Notes: generated by a model not told the origin, from the sequence alone. A stretch of 64,000 nt of DNA from Chamaecyparis obtusa (GCA_027943335.1 BSBK01003249.1:481577-545576), one strand, 5' to 3'; positions 34,527 through 47,548 are shown, counted from the stretch's first letter. Numbers and translations are program-made.

Positions 34527-35273
34527 GTGTCTAGTGCGAGAGCACCCAGTTGCACACATAGTTAGCACCAACCAAAATATTTTCATTTATTATCTTCAAT
34601 TTTTTTTTTATTTGTGGTCTCTACATCTCTCATTCAACTTGCATAAGTTCAACTATGACAGTTGAGGGTGAAAGAGAAAGTTTAAAATATAGATAATAAA
34701 TTAAGTCACGGAATTTTGTCATCATATTAAGCAATTGGCAAGTGTAAATCCAAATCACACAACCCTCACAAACACCCTTCCAACCCATGCTAAATGAGAG
34801 ATTGATACATAATATAGACATTCATCAATGCATGAAAGATAAAGGAGTAGTGTGTGTAGGTTTCCTAAACTATAGATGTGGGTTGTGGACTACCAGATTT
34901 AAGATGAGTATTAATTAAGAATGGGGAGGTAGAATTTGCAACCAAGAGTGTGGAGAAATCATGTAAGGGGGAAAATAGTTGTGTGCCAGTACTTTATGAG
35001 AAGTTATGAAGGATAGCGTGTGTGTTGCAGTCAAGAGGTGAGTGTGGCTGGGTGGAAAGCAAGAGAAGTGATTTCCTGATAGAGGGGAAGATCAATAGGA
35101 ATGAGAAAGACCAAAAAATTTGTAGTATTTTGTGAGTGAAAATTTGGTAATAAAAATCAAAGGTGTTTTGTGAATTTATTCTTTGTATTTTTATATCTAT
35201 ATAGTGTAGTGTAAGCAAAGTGTTTAATCTCGAGTTTGTGTTGGTAGAAAAAGGAGACTTTCCTTCTATGTCA
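34527..35273 (+). repeat. N1 3' LTR (short version)
   Basis: About 0.75 kb, direct repeat of 31,338-32,631 lacking its central ~533 bp. The shared part includes 'caaccctcacaaacacccttccaacccatgc'-type sequence near 34,760 and the same tail before the terminal CA. Confidence 0.75.
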
Positions 35274-36222
35274 AGTAATAACCACATACTTTCATCTTCT
35301 AAAAAAATAATTAGTTCATAATATAACAATTACAACTATAAAAATCAAAATGATGTCTAAATATAGTCAACAAGGAGAATAACATCATTCACTACTTAAT
35401 TCACATAACTAGAATATTACGTGTACTTTTAGCATAGACAAATCGATATTGATGATGGCATCAAAGTATTAAGCCCAAAATTCTTACATTGAATACTAAA
35501 ATAATGAAATATGAAAGCATAATTAATTTTTAAAATGTGACTAACATATTTGCATGGTATAGGGATAGCAACAAAAGAATTATTTTGACAAAAAGGCAAT
35601 TAGGAATATATAATAAGATAATGACTACAATTATAGTTAGTTAGTATCTCTATATACTTTTGTATTTTTAGGCAAGGATTGGAGGTTTTCTTCACTAGCT
35701 CTTTCCTCTAGGAGCCCTTGAACTAGGTATTATTAATATATATTATTAGTGGCTTGCCACTTTTGTAAAAAAAAATATAGTTAGGATTATGATTACAATT
35801 TTAATTAAAAAATGGATAGAACGAGGGTTGTAATATCATTTTTGCACTTTGCACAACTACAATATCAATAATCTCAAACTACCATTGACGGATCGCTATA
35901 GTCTACAATGACAAGTACTCACCAATATGTGGCACTTGTTATATTATAAAATCATTTAAAAGAAAAGAAAAATTAAAATGGCAACAATTGTATTTTATCT
36001 TCTTTGATTTAGTAGTAGATTTTATCTCTCATTCTTAAACTTCATAAATTGGGGAATGAAAATAGCAACATTTTATTTATTGCAAAATTAATATAGAAAC
36101 ATTTAGGACATTTTATTATATTATGTAATCATTTAGAAACAAAGAAAAATAAAATGAAAAATAATTTTATTGGATCTTATCTTTGATTTCACTAGTAGAT
36201 CATATCTCTTATTCTTACATTT
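35274..36222. other. AT-rich spacer, no gene recognised
   Basis: Nearly 950 bp of AT-rich sequence without a coding frame or repeat match in the window. It separates N1 from the E3 3' LTR. Confidence 0.6.
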
Positions 36223-37597
36223 TGTACAATAATAAAAAGGAAGGAATGTAATGCAAGGGGAATTGTCCTCCTTTCCCTAGTTGTACAATCAAAAGGAAGA
36301 TGACTTGCTAGGCTCAAGTAAGATTTAAAGTCTAAATGAGTCAATGATACTTCACAATAATGAATTGGGTTAAGTTGGATTTGAGATGAAATGACAAGAT
36401 GATGCAAGATATAAGGCCAAATAGGAAAATATGACAAGTTATAGCAAATACAAATTCATAGAAAATAGAAAGCAACTTGTAGTGACTTAAAACACAAACT
36501 AGAAGACAGTACCAACCTATAGTTTCAAACTAAAACTTATTTGAAGGATACATAATGTTTGGGGCATTATGTTCCTAGGTATAGATACCCTAGGGCATTT
36601 TATTCCTAGAGATTTTGCTTGAAATTTTCAAGATAGCTCATTAGATCCCACACTTTCCAAATTAAGTCTGAATAGATATGTCACCTGTTCTTACACACAA
36701 AAAAAAAAAAAAAAAATGGGTTTAAAGGGGTTTGCCTTGGTCAACCCTCTATTTAGGAATCAAACTTGAAATGTAAATTAAATTGCATAAAGGAAAGCAT
36801 GTAAATTTAAAGGTAAATGTTAGATCTACCTTGTAAATGTATATACCTTTATGAATGGATATTGAGATTGCACATATTCATGAAGATACTTATATATTTC
36901 TTGATTATAATTGTTGAACCTTGAAATGTAGGAAGGAATCAAGGATTCCTTTTGTAAATGTATAGATCTATGAATACCTTTCCAAGATCTTCAATATTGT
37001 TATGCTTGATGGACTCTTGCCTTGAAGAATGGATAAATTAAATGCATGTAGATGGACAAAGGATCTTCTTACTTGATTGAGAAATCCTCTACTTAACAAT
37101 CATGAGAGAGAAGATTGGTACAATGGAGAAGATTGTCTTCAAAATAGCTTAGGATTCTTGAAAGTGCTTTAGACTTGATCTTGAATGCTTAGATGTGAAA
37201 TCATAGGAGAGAACTTGAAATATTGATTGCTTATTAAATTATTAATTTTGGATGGATACTAAAATGAGGATAGATAGGTCACTTATATAGCTCTCACAAC
37301 ATTTTAGGATTCAAAAATTGGAGGAGGTTGACATGAGATCTAATTTCTCACTAAAATACTACAACAAGTCACTCATTTAAATATGGGCTCAAATGGCAGG
37401 GTATATAATTCCCAAGGCATTATATACCAAGGAAAATGGGCCCAAACTAAAATCGGGAGTCAGAGATAAAGGTAAGATGTTGTAATAGGCAGAGATAGAT
37501 AGCTAGATCAATCATAACAGACATGAAATCTTTAAATCACAAAAATGGGGCCTAACTGAGCATATAATTATAGGTGCTAACTTGTTAGGATGGTACA
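36223..37597 (-). repeat. E3 3' LTR
   Basis: A 1375-bp LTR. On the minus strand it starts TGTACCATCC after a polypurine tract and ends ATTGTACA. It aligns in the same orientation with the solo LTR at 39,646-40,845. The flanking base change at 36,223 gives the other end. An A-run (36,700-36,716) lies inside it. Confidence 0.8.
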
Positions 37598-37613
37598 TTT
37601 AGCCCCACTTTAG
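37598..37613 (-). other. E3 polypurine tract
   Basis: The minus strand reads AAAGTGGGGCTAAA directly before TGTACCATCC, comparable to the E1 and E2 tracts. The solo LTR copy lacks it, as expected for an LTR that lost its element. Confidence 0.8.
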
Positions 37614-38704
37614 TGAGAGTATGAGACAACCTCATGCTCACAATAAAATATATCAATGCATAGGAAAATAATTATCAAGGGCAATGAGACACCAAGCCCC
37701 CAACTAACTTAGGTCCTCATAAAATCCAAAACTAAGAAAAAAGAAGCAACATGAGAGAGAGGGAGAGAAATGACCAACTAGCCTAGTAAGGTTTGAGTTA
37801 CTATGGGCCATGCAAAGAGAAGACACTACTATAAATAATGGAATTGATAGTCTATCAAGCTATGAGATGCTAGTCAACCCATCAAAAAAGCATAACCAAG
37901 CGAAGTATATTCCTCTAGGAAATATTCTAAGAGAGGATCGGTCCTTAAGGAAATCTTTATCTTTATTAAGAGATTAGTAAACAAAGGGATCTAAGAAAGG
38001 AGGAGTAATATTAGGCTCCACTAAATAATACACAGGGTATGATAATGCAATGAGAGGATAAGCCTAAGGAAAACATTGTATCCTTAACCATTTGCATAAG
38101 AGATTGCATTGAATCATTGTGTATGTGTATGAAAATGTGAAACAAGGAGTAGAGTGTATGCCCCCATGTTAAAGTGATTTCTAACACCATAATGGGATCA
38201 ATGGCTTTAACAGAGCATACATGCACCCATAAGAGACATTTACACTATGAAATCCCCTGAGAAAGGACAAACCAAGGGAAATAAAACACATGAAAAAGAG
38301 AGCACAAAAGTGATCTACTAACTATGGTGTCAATATGATCATATGATAACTCATGTATATTAAAATTATATCAAAATGAATTGGCATCATCCTCCAAAGG
38401 TAGAAGAACTACAAGAAAAATGGAAGACCACATAAGAGATACAAAGAAGACTCTCTTTGGGTCGATATTGTGGAGACCAAAAAGAAGGGTAGTTACAGCT
38501 TTGTGTCATCCCCACTCAGACAACATAAAGGCATGGTTACGAACAATAGCACATGTATAACATAATATGTATAATATAGAATAAATGAGACACAAATAGA
38601 AGAATGTAATGATAGTTCAATTCCTTTATCACCTTGCACCAATGGAGCAACAAGGGTCATTTAAAGAAATCTAAACAAAACATATAACAAAAAATACACC
38701 ATGA
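37614..38704 (-). other. E3 3' region, no gene recognised
   Basis: About 1.1 kb AT-rich sequence with no coding match; no RT, RNase H or integrase motif on the minus strand. Confidence 0.6.
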
Positions 38705-38841
38705 TGTTACAAGTAGTGGTTGTTGTTGCACCAAAAGATCGACCTGTTAATTCTTGATACAACCACTAGACTTATAGAAGATATAGGAGGTTGTGAAACC
38801 ATGTCATGCATCCTATGAGGGACATTGGCACACTACCAACA
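38705..38841 (-). repeat. TRIM 3' LTR
   Basis: 137 bp, TG...CA termini on the minus strand, preceded by a polypurine tract at 38,842-38,857. Confidence 0.88.
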
Positions 38842-38896
38842 ATCCCCCTACCAGCTTTACTCATTGTGGCCTATGTGGATTCGAACCTGTGACCAA

Positions 38897-38908
38897 GCTC
38901 TAATACCA
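38897..38908 (-). other. TRIM primer binding site
   Basis: The minus strand reads TGGTATTAGAGC, one mismatch from the iMet PBS. It continues into a tRNA-like GGTTCGAATCC (38,877-38,887), two bases inside the LTR. Confidence 0.85.
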
Positions 38909-38910
38909 CT

Positions 38911-39048
38911 TATTATAAGTAGTGGTTGTTGTTGCATCAAAAGATCAACATGTTAATTCCCAATACAACCACTAGACTTATAGAAGACACATGAGGCTAT
39001 TAAACCATGTTGTGAATCCTGTGAGGGATTTTGGCACTCTGCTAACAC
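38911..39048 (-). repeat. TRIM 5' LTR
   Basis: 138 bp, direct repeat of 38,705-38,841. It starts TGTTAGCAGAGTG on the minus strand; the inner terminus has decayed (TATAATA rather than TGTAACA). Confidence 0.85.
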
Positions 39049-39129
39049 ATAGGGGAAGCATAATACAACAGAAAAACATATGAAATAATCCATTGTACAA
39101 GAGGACCTAGTCAATCATATCCCCCCCAT

Positions 39130-39640
39130 CTTGGTTTATATCATTTAGGGAAGTTGAGAAACATGCAAGAGGAGAAACATTGACCACAATAGGTGGATCT
39201 ATGACAAGTTCCAAAAAGGATCGTGCTCTAATGACGAGTCACTTTCTTTTTCACTAGGAGAAAGAGACAATTGTTTTACAAATCTAGCAAGTAAATCATG
39301 ATTAACATCAATAAGCTCATGCATATCATCAAAACCACCAGCATGAACATCATTTTCATTAGAAATATTTTCATCATCAAGAGTATTTTATTCATCCAAA
39401 TCAATCACAATAGAATCTATGATATGAATAGAGTCATCATGTTTGTTCAATTTCATCTTCTTAAGATTAACTTCCTCCCTTAGGCTATGCATAGGTTGAT
39501 CAAAGGAAATCAAGGCATCACTAGGTGTATTAGGGGAGGAAATATTTTGGGAAGCACACTTAGGCACCCTAGCATGGTATTTATTATGGTTGTCATGTGC
39601 ACAATAGTTATGTTTGGTTTTGTTTAAAATTTGAGAATGT
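39130..39640 (-). pseudogene. E3 hinge region downstream of protease
   Basis: Coding-like minus-strand frame beginning KHSQILNKTKHNYCAHDNHN at the solo-LTR target site and running through acidic, Ser-rich sequence (FDDMHELIDVNHDLLARFVK) with one TAA/TAG. It resembles in character the acidic post-protease linkers of E1 and E2. It has no enzymatic domain. When the solo LTR and one TTAGG are discounted, the codon at the site is completed (LDP followed by KHSQ). Confidence 0.65.
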
Positions 39641-39645
39641 TTAGG
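39641..39645. repeat. Target-site duplication TTAGG of the solo LTR, left copy
   Basis: Exact match to 40,846-40,850, flanking LTR termini TG...CA. Confidence 0.88.
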
Positions 39646-40845
39646 TGTTCAATGAGAAAATGGGAACAAGGTATATGAGAGACTTGCCTACCTTTTCCCA
39701 ATGTACAGTTAGAAATAAGATGACCCAATAGGCTCAATTAATGATCCTTCATTGATAAAGATTAAGAATGAAATTTATTTAGAGAAATGATCTAATGATA
39801 CAAGATAGATGATTAAATGTGAAAAAATAAACAGTTTAGGGAAAATATAGACTAACATAAACAATTAGAAATCTACAATAACCTAAAATGGGATCCTGAA
39901 GGCTCTACTAATTTGTAAACTAAATTTGAAGTTGTTATAAAAAGAAAAAAATGCCATTAGCATTTTGTTCTACGGAATAAGAAGCTTGGGCATTCTGTTC
40001 CTAGAAGTTCTGCCCAAAAAATTTGACTGACAATCCCACAGATCTTGGTCTTTCTGAAGAAGTTTTGATAACTACATTTCATGTACTTGTACACATAAAA
40101 ATAGGGAAAATGTTGTAGAAAGGGGTTTTCCTTGGTCAAACCCCTGTATATGAATCAACCTTGAAAATGAAATAAGATTGCATAAAAGAAAGTAAATATA
40201 AAGGTAAATATTAGATCTACCTTTCCAATACCTTCATGAAAGGATATTAAGATCATACATATTCATAATTATGCTTGAATGTTGCCTTATTTATCTTTGA
40301 ATATATAAGGAATCAAGGATGCCTTCACAAATGCATGGATATACAAATGTCACTCCTAGATATTCAATGTCATTATGCTTGATTGAACACTTTCTATGGA
40401 TGTAGAATCCACGAGAATGAACAAAGTATCTTCTTGCTTGCTTGATAACTCCTCTACTTGACCATCATGGGAGAGAAGATTTATACAATAGATAATAGGG
40501 TGTTTATATACCTCATCACACATATTTTGATTCAAAATAAAGCTAGGCCAACCACGTGATCTAATTTTTCACTAAAACACTACAATGAGGCTTTGGTTCA
40601 AATTTGGGCCCAATCCTTTGGGAAAAACCCTGAGCATTTTCTTCTGAGGAATGAGAAGCCTTGGGCATTTTGTTCCTAGGAGAAAGAACCAATATTTAAA
40701 TATGAATTTAGGAAGATAGGGTAGATGCTAGATTAGGGGGAGATAGGTAGTTGGATCAGACATAACGAACATGAAATCTCTAAATCACCAAAATGGGGCC
40801 TAGTTGAGCATCTAATTATGGATGCTAACTTTTTAGGATGGTACA
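39646..40845 (-). mobile_element. S1: solo LTR of the E3 family
   Basis: A 1200-bp LTR with TG...CA ends, flanked on both sides by TTAGG. It aligns with the E3 3' LTR (36,223-37,597) in the same orientation but has no PBS or PPT at its sides. It is what remains after recombination between the two LTRs of a full element that had inserted into E3 itself. Confidence 0.85.
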
Positions 40846-40850
40846 TTAGG
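40846..40850. repeat. Target-site duplication TTAGG of the solo LTR, right copy
   Basis: Exact match to 39,641-39,645. Confidence 0.88.
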
Positions 40851-41645
40851 ATCAAGCAACATCGGGTCCTTTTCTGAACATTAGAAGGAAGAATGAAAGG
40901 AGCCACACTAGATTGAGAGATAATAATTGCACAATTTTTGTAAGATATAGGAGGTGGAATTGAAGCATATATAAGAGGTGTAAAAGGTGTAGGAAGAAGT
41001 CAAAGTTTAGGTCAAATATATGGAACCATAAAATAATTGTTAAGCTCACAAATATTTTTTACTTTAAATTTTTTATAGGATAGGAAGAAGTTATCTTTGT
41101 GAGGATGAATTGATTGAGGCATGCTAGGCCAAAAGAATTCAAGGTCAAAGTTCTCATGACTAGCTAAAGATTGATAGAGACTATGGTTAATCATAATAAT
41201 TTATCCATCATTAGGAAATTTCAAGCACTTAGGAATATGATAGACTATAGCTCTCATGGAAGTTAACCAATGAATACCAAGTCTAACTTGAATCTGCTTG
41301 AAAGTTGGGATGACAACAAAGGTGACATCAAAATATTTCTTACCAAGTTATACGAAAAAGGTAATAGAACCATGGGTGGTATAAGTCATAGGAGTCTTCT
41401 TGGAGGTGTCTACTATAAAGATGTTCTTCTATTATAACATTCACCATGCAAGTAGGATCTATAAGGAATCCATGAGAGGGAAGACCATTAATCTTCATAA
41501 CAATGTAAATAGGACCATAAAGAGCCCTAATAGTATCCTTAGGATCAAATGTAATGAAAATCTTAGGTGTTGGTATAGGTTTAAGTTTGGAGTAATCAAT
41601 AAGGTTGACAACATTATTGGCCTTGGTACAATCAACGCCATAGTT
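40851..41645 (-). pseudogene. E3 aspartic protease region, degenerate
   Basis: Minus-strand frame from the E2 insertion site: NYGVDCTKAN, KPIPTPKIFITFDPKDTIRA, then GLPSHGFLIDPTCMVNVI, the position of the retropepsin active site (D-P-T in place of D-G-G or D-S-G). The second half reads QVRLGIHWLTSMRAIVYHIP and CLKFPNDG, which lines up with LLGRPWIHEMQAIP...CLKFPYEG of E1. Frameshifts at about 41,340 and near 40,870 and several stops are present. It is inactive by both stops and the altered active site. Confidence 0.75.
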
Positions 41646-41650
41646 CATAG
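41646..41650. repeat. Target-site duplication CATAG of E2, left copy
   Basis: Exact match to 58,457-58,461, directly outside the LTR termini. Confidence 0.92.
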
Positions 41651-42614
41651 TGTGTGTTAAAAATGTGACACGCTTATATAAACCATTGTACTTGAGTGAA
41701 TCCATGAAGAAGGAGATCTCAAGAAGTGGCTTATAGCTTCCTATCTATGACATGAAAGAATATAGATATTATGCATAGTGCCTCTCAAATGAACCTCAAT
41801 AAGAAACCCTTTCAAGGTGCACCATAGAATGGAAAATTCAAAATGATAATGCAAGATGAGAGATGATCTAAATGAGATTTAATAACTAAGCTAGAATGAA
41901 AATGCCATAATAAGAAAGCAAAGATAATCTAACAAGATTACAATACCTCCTAGTTAAGCTATGTTTTTTAAGCTAAATACAATAAGGAAATGCTAAGCTA
42001 AAAATGCAAGTAAACTAGAATGCAAGATGCAAGAATACTCTGAGAATGCAAGTAAGCAAAATGATAGCATAACATTAGCATAAGTGAATGATATGCAAGA
42101 ATGAGGAGAGATCCTCCTTTTAAAGAGAAATGGATGGTGAGAGATTAAGAGGCAAAATCCAAGGGTGGAGAATAATCCTTATTTTGACTTTGGTGCATAA
42201 GATTCTCAAGAGGCAAAACCAATGGATATGGTTAAGAGGCAAAAAGATGTGTGGAAGAGATTAAGAGGCAAAAGGAGATTCCACTCACTTAGAAGAATTT
42301 GCAATCAATGTGAAGACAAAAAGTCTTTTTCTTTTTCTTTTAAATTAGGAAATTCTAATTTCATGTGATCACATAGGATAAAGTGAATTTTATTTAATTA
42401 AAAGGGAACATGCTCTTTTAATCAAACAAAGCTTAGGATAAAGTGGTCAAACTTTATGATATCAACAAATAAATGATAAAATGATGATTTGATCAAGAGA
42501 TAAGAGAATAAATCAATACACAAGATTGATTAAGCATAAGATAAAGTCTAGTATATAAAATTTTAACGTTAGAGTGGAGCTCAAGGTTTACTAGGCCATT
42601 TTTAGGTGATAACA
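41651..42614 (-). repeat. E2 3' LTR
   Basis: On the minus strand it runs from TGTTATCACC, just after the polypurine tract, to CACACA. A direct repeat of 57,497-58,456. Confidence 0.92.
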
Positions 42615-42630
42615 TTTGCTCCTCTTTGAC
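42615..42630 (-). other. E2 polypurine tract
   Basis: The minus strand reads GTCAAAGAGGAGCAAA immediately before the LTR start TGTTATC. Confidence 0.88.
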
Positions 42631-43989
42631 TAATGTGTGAGCGATTTGGGAACACATTGAGTAAAAGAATGATGATATCAAGGTAACTAATAGAGATCTG
42701 ACTCCAAACCTGGTCGAACAAAGCATAGAGAGACAAATAATTTCAAACTTGATCGAATGAGAACTAACAAGATAGATAAGATAGATCTGACTCCAAACTT
42801 GATTGAACGAAGCACAAAAAAGTAACTAATACCAAACTTGATTAGACGAGAACTAGCAGAGATAGACAAGATAGCATAATCAATTTGTAGTTTTGAAAGA
42901 TAGGTTATTCCTTCCCCCTCGAGATCAAAATTGAAATAAAGTAGAGGAGATGCAGAAATGAGATAGATTTGATCAAATCAAGATAAGATAAGGTTCAAGA
43001 TGATTGATAAGCACACAAGACCAATTTTGACCACCAAGTGATGAGAATTTGCCCCATTTGAATGAGGTTGATCAAGAAGGTGTAGCATTGGCATTAGGTC
43101 AAAGCAAGAAGAAAGGATGATGAAATGATGATGGAGAAGAGGAAATGATGATTGCCTCAAAAGATTCAAGAGATTGGCCTCAAAGGGTCAGTCAGTTGCG
43201 CATAGAAGGAAAGAATTTTAAAACATGATTTTGAAAATCAAGATGAAGCTATATTTTGATTTTGATCCAAAAAATGGATCTAGAATGTTGAAATTAGGTA
43301 GGGGTGCAATTTTCATGAAAATTTGAGACTTTGAAAATTAGGTCAAAATGTTATTTAAGGGGCCCAAAGGGTCATTTTCAAATCATTTGTGCTTTTCGAC
43401 TTCTAGTGAATCTAGAGTGAGATATAGCTTTTTGATGGCAGACAGGTGAGTACCCATTGATCAACACCATTTTGAGCTCATATGGTTGTACAATCAGCTT
43501 GAGGGTATCCCTAGGCGGTAAGTACCCAAAAAAAATTCTTGTTTTGCTTCATTTTTGTCATTTTTAGCATGTTTTTAGTAGATTTTTGAAATTTTTCATA
43601 TGAAATTCTAAAGTATCACATGACTTTACTGAGAAATTTCATATGATACTTCATCCAAGTTTGAAGTATCGTATGCTCTTTATAAGGTGTATCGTATGAG
43701 GGACACCCATTAGTTGTATGATTTGGTGTGAAATAGCGTACCATCCTGAAGTATCACACCACCATGTTATGAAGTGTCGTATGAAGAAAAAGTTAACTAT
43801 TTGAATATTGTCTGATAGATTTTGATGTCTTGACTACTTATCAACTTGAATAGGGATACTTTGATGCTTTATTTATTCTTTTAGTCACTTTATGATATAT
43901 ATGTGATGTATTCTGATGTGTTTTTGCTTGCATTTGTGATGCAGTGATGATTTCCAAATTTTTCCATCTGAGCACCTCACCCAGTAGAC
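42631..43989. other. E2 3' region between PPT and the antisense gene
   Basis: AT-rich, non-coding. At about 43,600-43,795 it has a cluster of short degenerate motifs (agtatcgtatg, gaagtatcacac, gtgtcgtatgaag) 200-400 bp upstream of the antisense PMD frame. Similar motifs are found in the E2 leader upstream of gag. Confidence 0.65.
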
Positions 43990-44007
43990 CTATGCTTGGT
44001 TTCTTGA

Positions 44008-45799
44008 TTGTCTTCTAATGAGAGAGGCACTCTAGATACCATGGGCCTCATAGAGTTACTGCATATGCCCCATATTTGGGAAAAGTATGGGCTATTAACT
44101 GCACTTGCTGAGAGGTTCCATTCACAGTACATTAGCTTTCACCTACTTACCAAAGAGGTCATAATCACACTCGAGGACATACACTGCATTCTTCATATTC
44201 CATGCCATGGAGAGCCAATAAGTAACTTTGATAATTGCATATTCCAAATTAAGACATACTCATGTTCATTGTTGATGATGTTTTAATACTAGTACTGATA
44301 CTAAAACTTGATCTTGTATGATGTAGATTTATTTTGATTAGTCACTTGCAGAATGGATTGTTGTCATGCAGACTATTTTTAGATATTTTTCCATCCTTAA
44401 CTACACCATCCTCTGGGAGTAGATAATGGAAAATTATAGCAATGAGTACCCTATTGCATGCATTTTGTGTTCCTTAATTGGCCATGTGCTCAGAGCAAAT
44501 AGGAGCCAGAGAGGATTTCAGTGTGGCTGGGGAAGTTTAGTGATGGATCTTCTATCTCGACCTAGATAGATGGCATGGGAACCCTCTCTCTTGGAAAACA
44601 TGTATTGTGAGCTTCATGATACAGTCTATAGGGAGGGGAAGAGTTGGTCGAAAAAAGCTATATTGGCATAGGTCTGGGCATGGGAGCATATCACCATGCT
44701 CTATCCTAGAGTACAACCTAGATAGAGAGGCAAACCCTATATATATATATAGGTATTCATGGTTTATATAGAAAAATTTCATGGGGATACCCCATGCTAG
44801 CAATGAAAGTTAGATGATATGTATTCTATTTTCTAGCATCCATACATAGAGTATGAGTTGTGGGAAGAGGCCATAGATGATTTATCTTTCATGTTTTATA
44901 GTTGGCCACTAGTGGGCAAACATACAGATATTATCGAGAGATTTGTTATCAGTAGGGTATGGTGATAGTTTGGTAGGGTTCAAGGGATTAGCATTGAGAC
45001 CACAAACTATGCCAAGTACAGGGAGGAGGAGGGCCTTGAATGGGGCCCCGTACTCAAATATGATATGTGTCTACATGGTACACAACAACTACAGAGGGTA
45101 GTACCTAATCTACTCCCTAGGGTCACAAATGTAGGGACCACCTCAAACTATAGGGGATGGATCTGAGAGCACCCATACTCGAGGTTTATGGCTCCCACAT
45201 ATTTGAGACCTGGAGGTAGAGGGGACAAAGATGATGATAGTGGAGATGGGGGTGGTGGAGGGAGAGGAGGAGGAGGTAGCACTAGTGGGTCCAGTGGTGA
45301 TGCCCCTTCTAGCAGTAGACCATCCACCTAGTCTAGGTCTCGAGGGATGGAAGTCACAACGGACATTGATGAACTAGAGGAGCATCTAGTGAGATGACCA
45401 TGGGTAGACTAGGGTAGTAGATTAGAGGACAGGTCAACACCATAGCCAGAGAAGAGGGAACCTACAGATAATGGATTGGAATAGAGGGTCAGTGCACTGG
45501 AGGCAGAGTTACAACAAGCATAGATTATTATAGCTATGAGAGACCAACAACAACAAGATGATAGGGCCCAAATACAGGAGCTAAGATAGGAGAAGGATCA
45601 AGCACAATGGAAGGTGCAATGACATAGGGCCAAAGTGGCCTATTATTACACAACCTACATAGCAATGGTACCCAAGGGTCATAGAGTACTAGACTATGCA
45701 CAACATGCAAATAGATCAGAGGGTGCAATACAGGTACCAGATAGGGCCCACGCTCCTCTACCAACTCTACCTACTCAGGAGGGTGGAAGTCAGTCTTAG
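44008..45799 (+). pseudogene. Plant mobile domain (PMD) gene, antisense within E2, decayed
   Basis: Plus-strand gene opposite to E2's own genes. The first segment (44,008-44,286) has the PMD N-terminal pattern GLIELLHMPHIWEKYGLLTA, then FHLLTKEVIITLEDIHCILH and GEPI. Farther on comes YREGKSW...VWAWEHITMLYPRV near 44,620-44,700 (the PMD LLQLWAWEHI motif), then FYSWPLVGKHTDIIERFVIS. The C-terminus has a Gly/Ser-rich linker (45,230-45,300) and a Glu/Gln-rich coiled-coil-like stretch, ending at TAG 45,797-45,799. One frameshift and about ten stops, mostly TAG where CAG is expected. PMD proteins are host and transposon proteins of unclear biochemical role; here it is an additional ORF of a Tat element. 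Confidence 0.82.

Positions 45800-47548
<1,749 letters not shown>

Larger units (their letters stand above)
31338..35273 (+). mobile_element. N1: non-autonomous copia-like LTR element (LARD-like)
   Basis: Two direct repeats bracket about 1.9 kb of sequence without any gag or pol match. The left repeat ends TTTTACATCA and is followed two bases later by TGGTATAAGAGA, an iMet-type PBS with 10 of 12 matches. This orients the element on the plus strand. The right repeat ends CTATGTCA at 35,273. Left outer boundary is approximate; no exact target duplication was found. It would depend on copia proteins supplied in trans. Confidence 0.7.
38705..39048 (-). mobile_element. TRIM (miniature LTR retrotransposon), 344 bp
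   Basis: Two direct repeats of 137 and 138 bp (38,705-38,841 and 38,911-39,048) flank only 69 bp. On the minus strand the left repeat reads TGTTGGTAGTG...CTTGTAACA. The 69-bp middle starts two bases inside with TGGTATTAGAGC, an iMet-type PBS, and ends with the polypurine run AAAGCTGGTAGGGGGA. There is no coding capacity. Flanks CATGA and CATAG share three or four positions, a possible decayed duplication. It is inserted in the E3 3' region and must be mobilised in trans. Confidence 0.88.

Noticed and set aside
34237..34665. Overlapping open frames near the end of N1
   Set aside because: No match to retroelement domains, and both strands are open by composition; not supported as a gene.
38874..38910. 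tRNA-like box (GGTTCGAATCC with TGGTATTAGAGC) read as a SINE promoter
   Set aside because: It lies between two 137-bp direct repeats with a polypurine tract, so a TRIM primer-binding region explains it better.
36223..40845. LTR-like repeats 36,223-37,597 and 39,646-40,845 as the two LTRs of one small element
   Set aside because: The right copy alone is flanked by TTAGG on both sides and E3 coding sequence continues across it, so it is a solo LTR.
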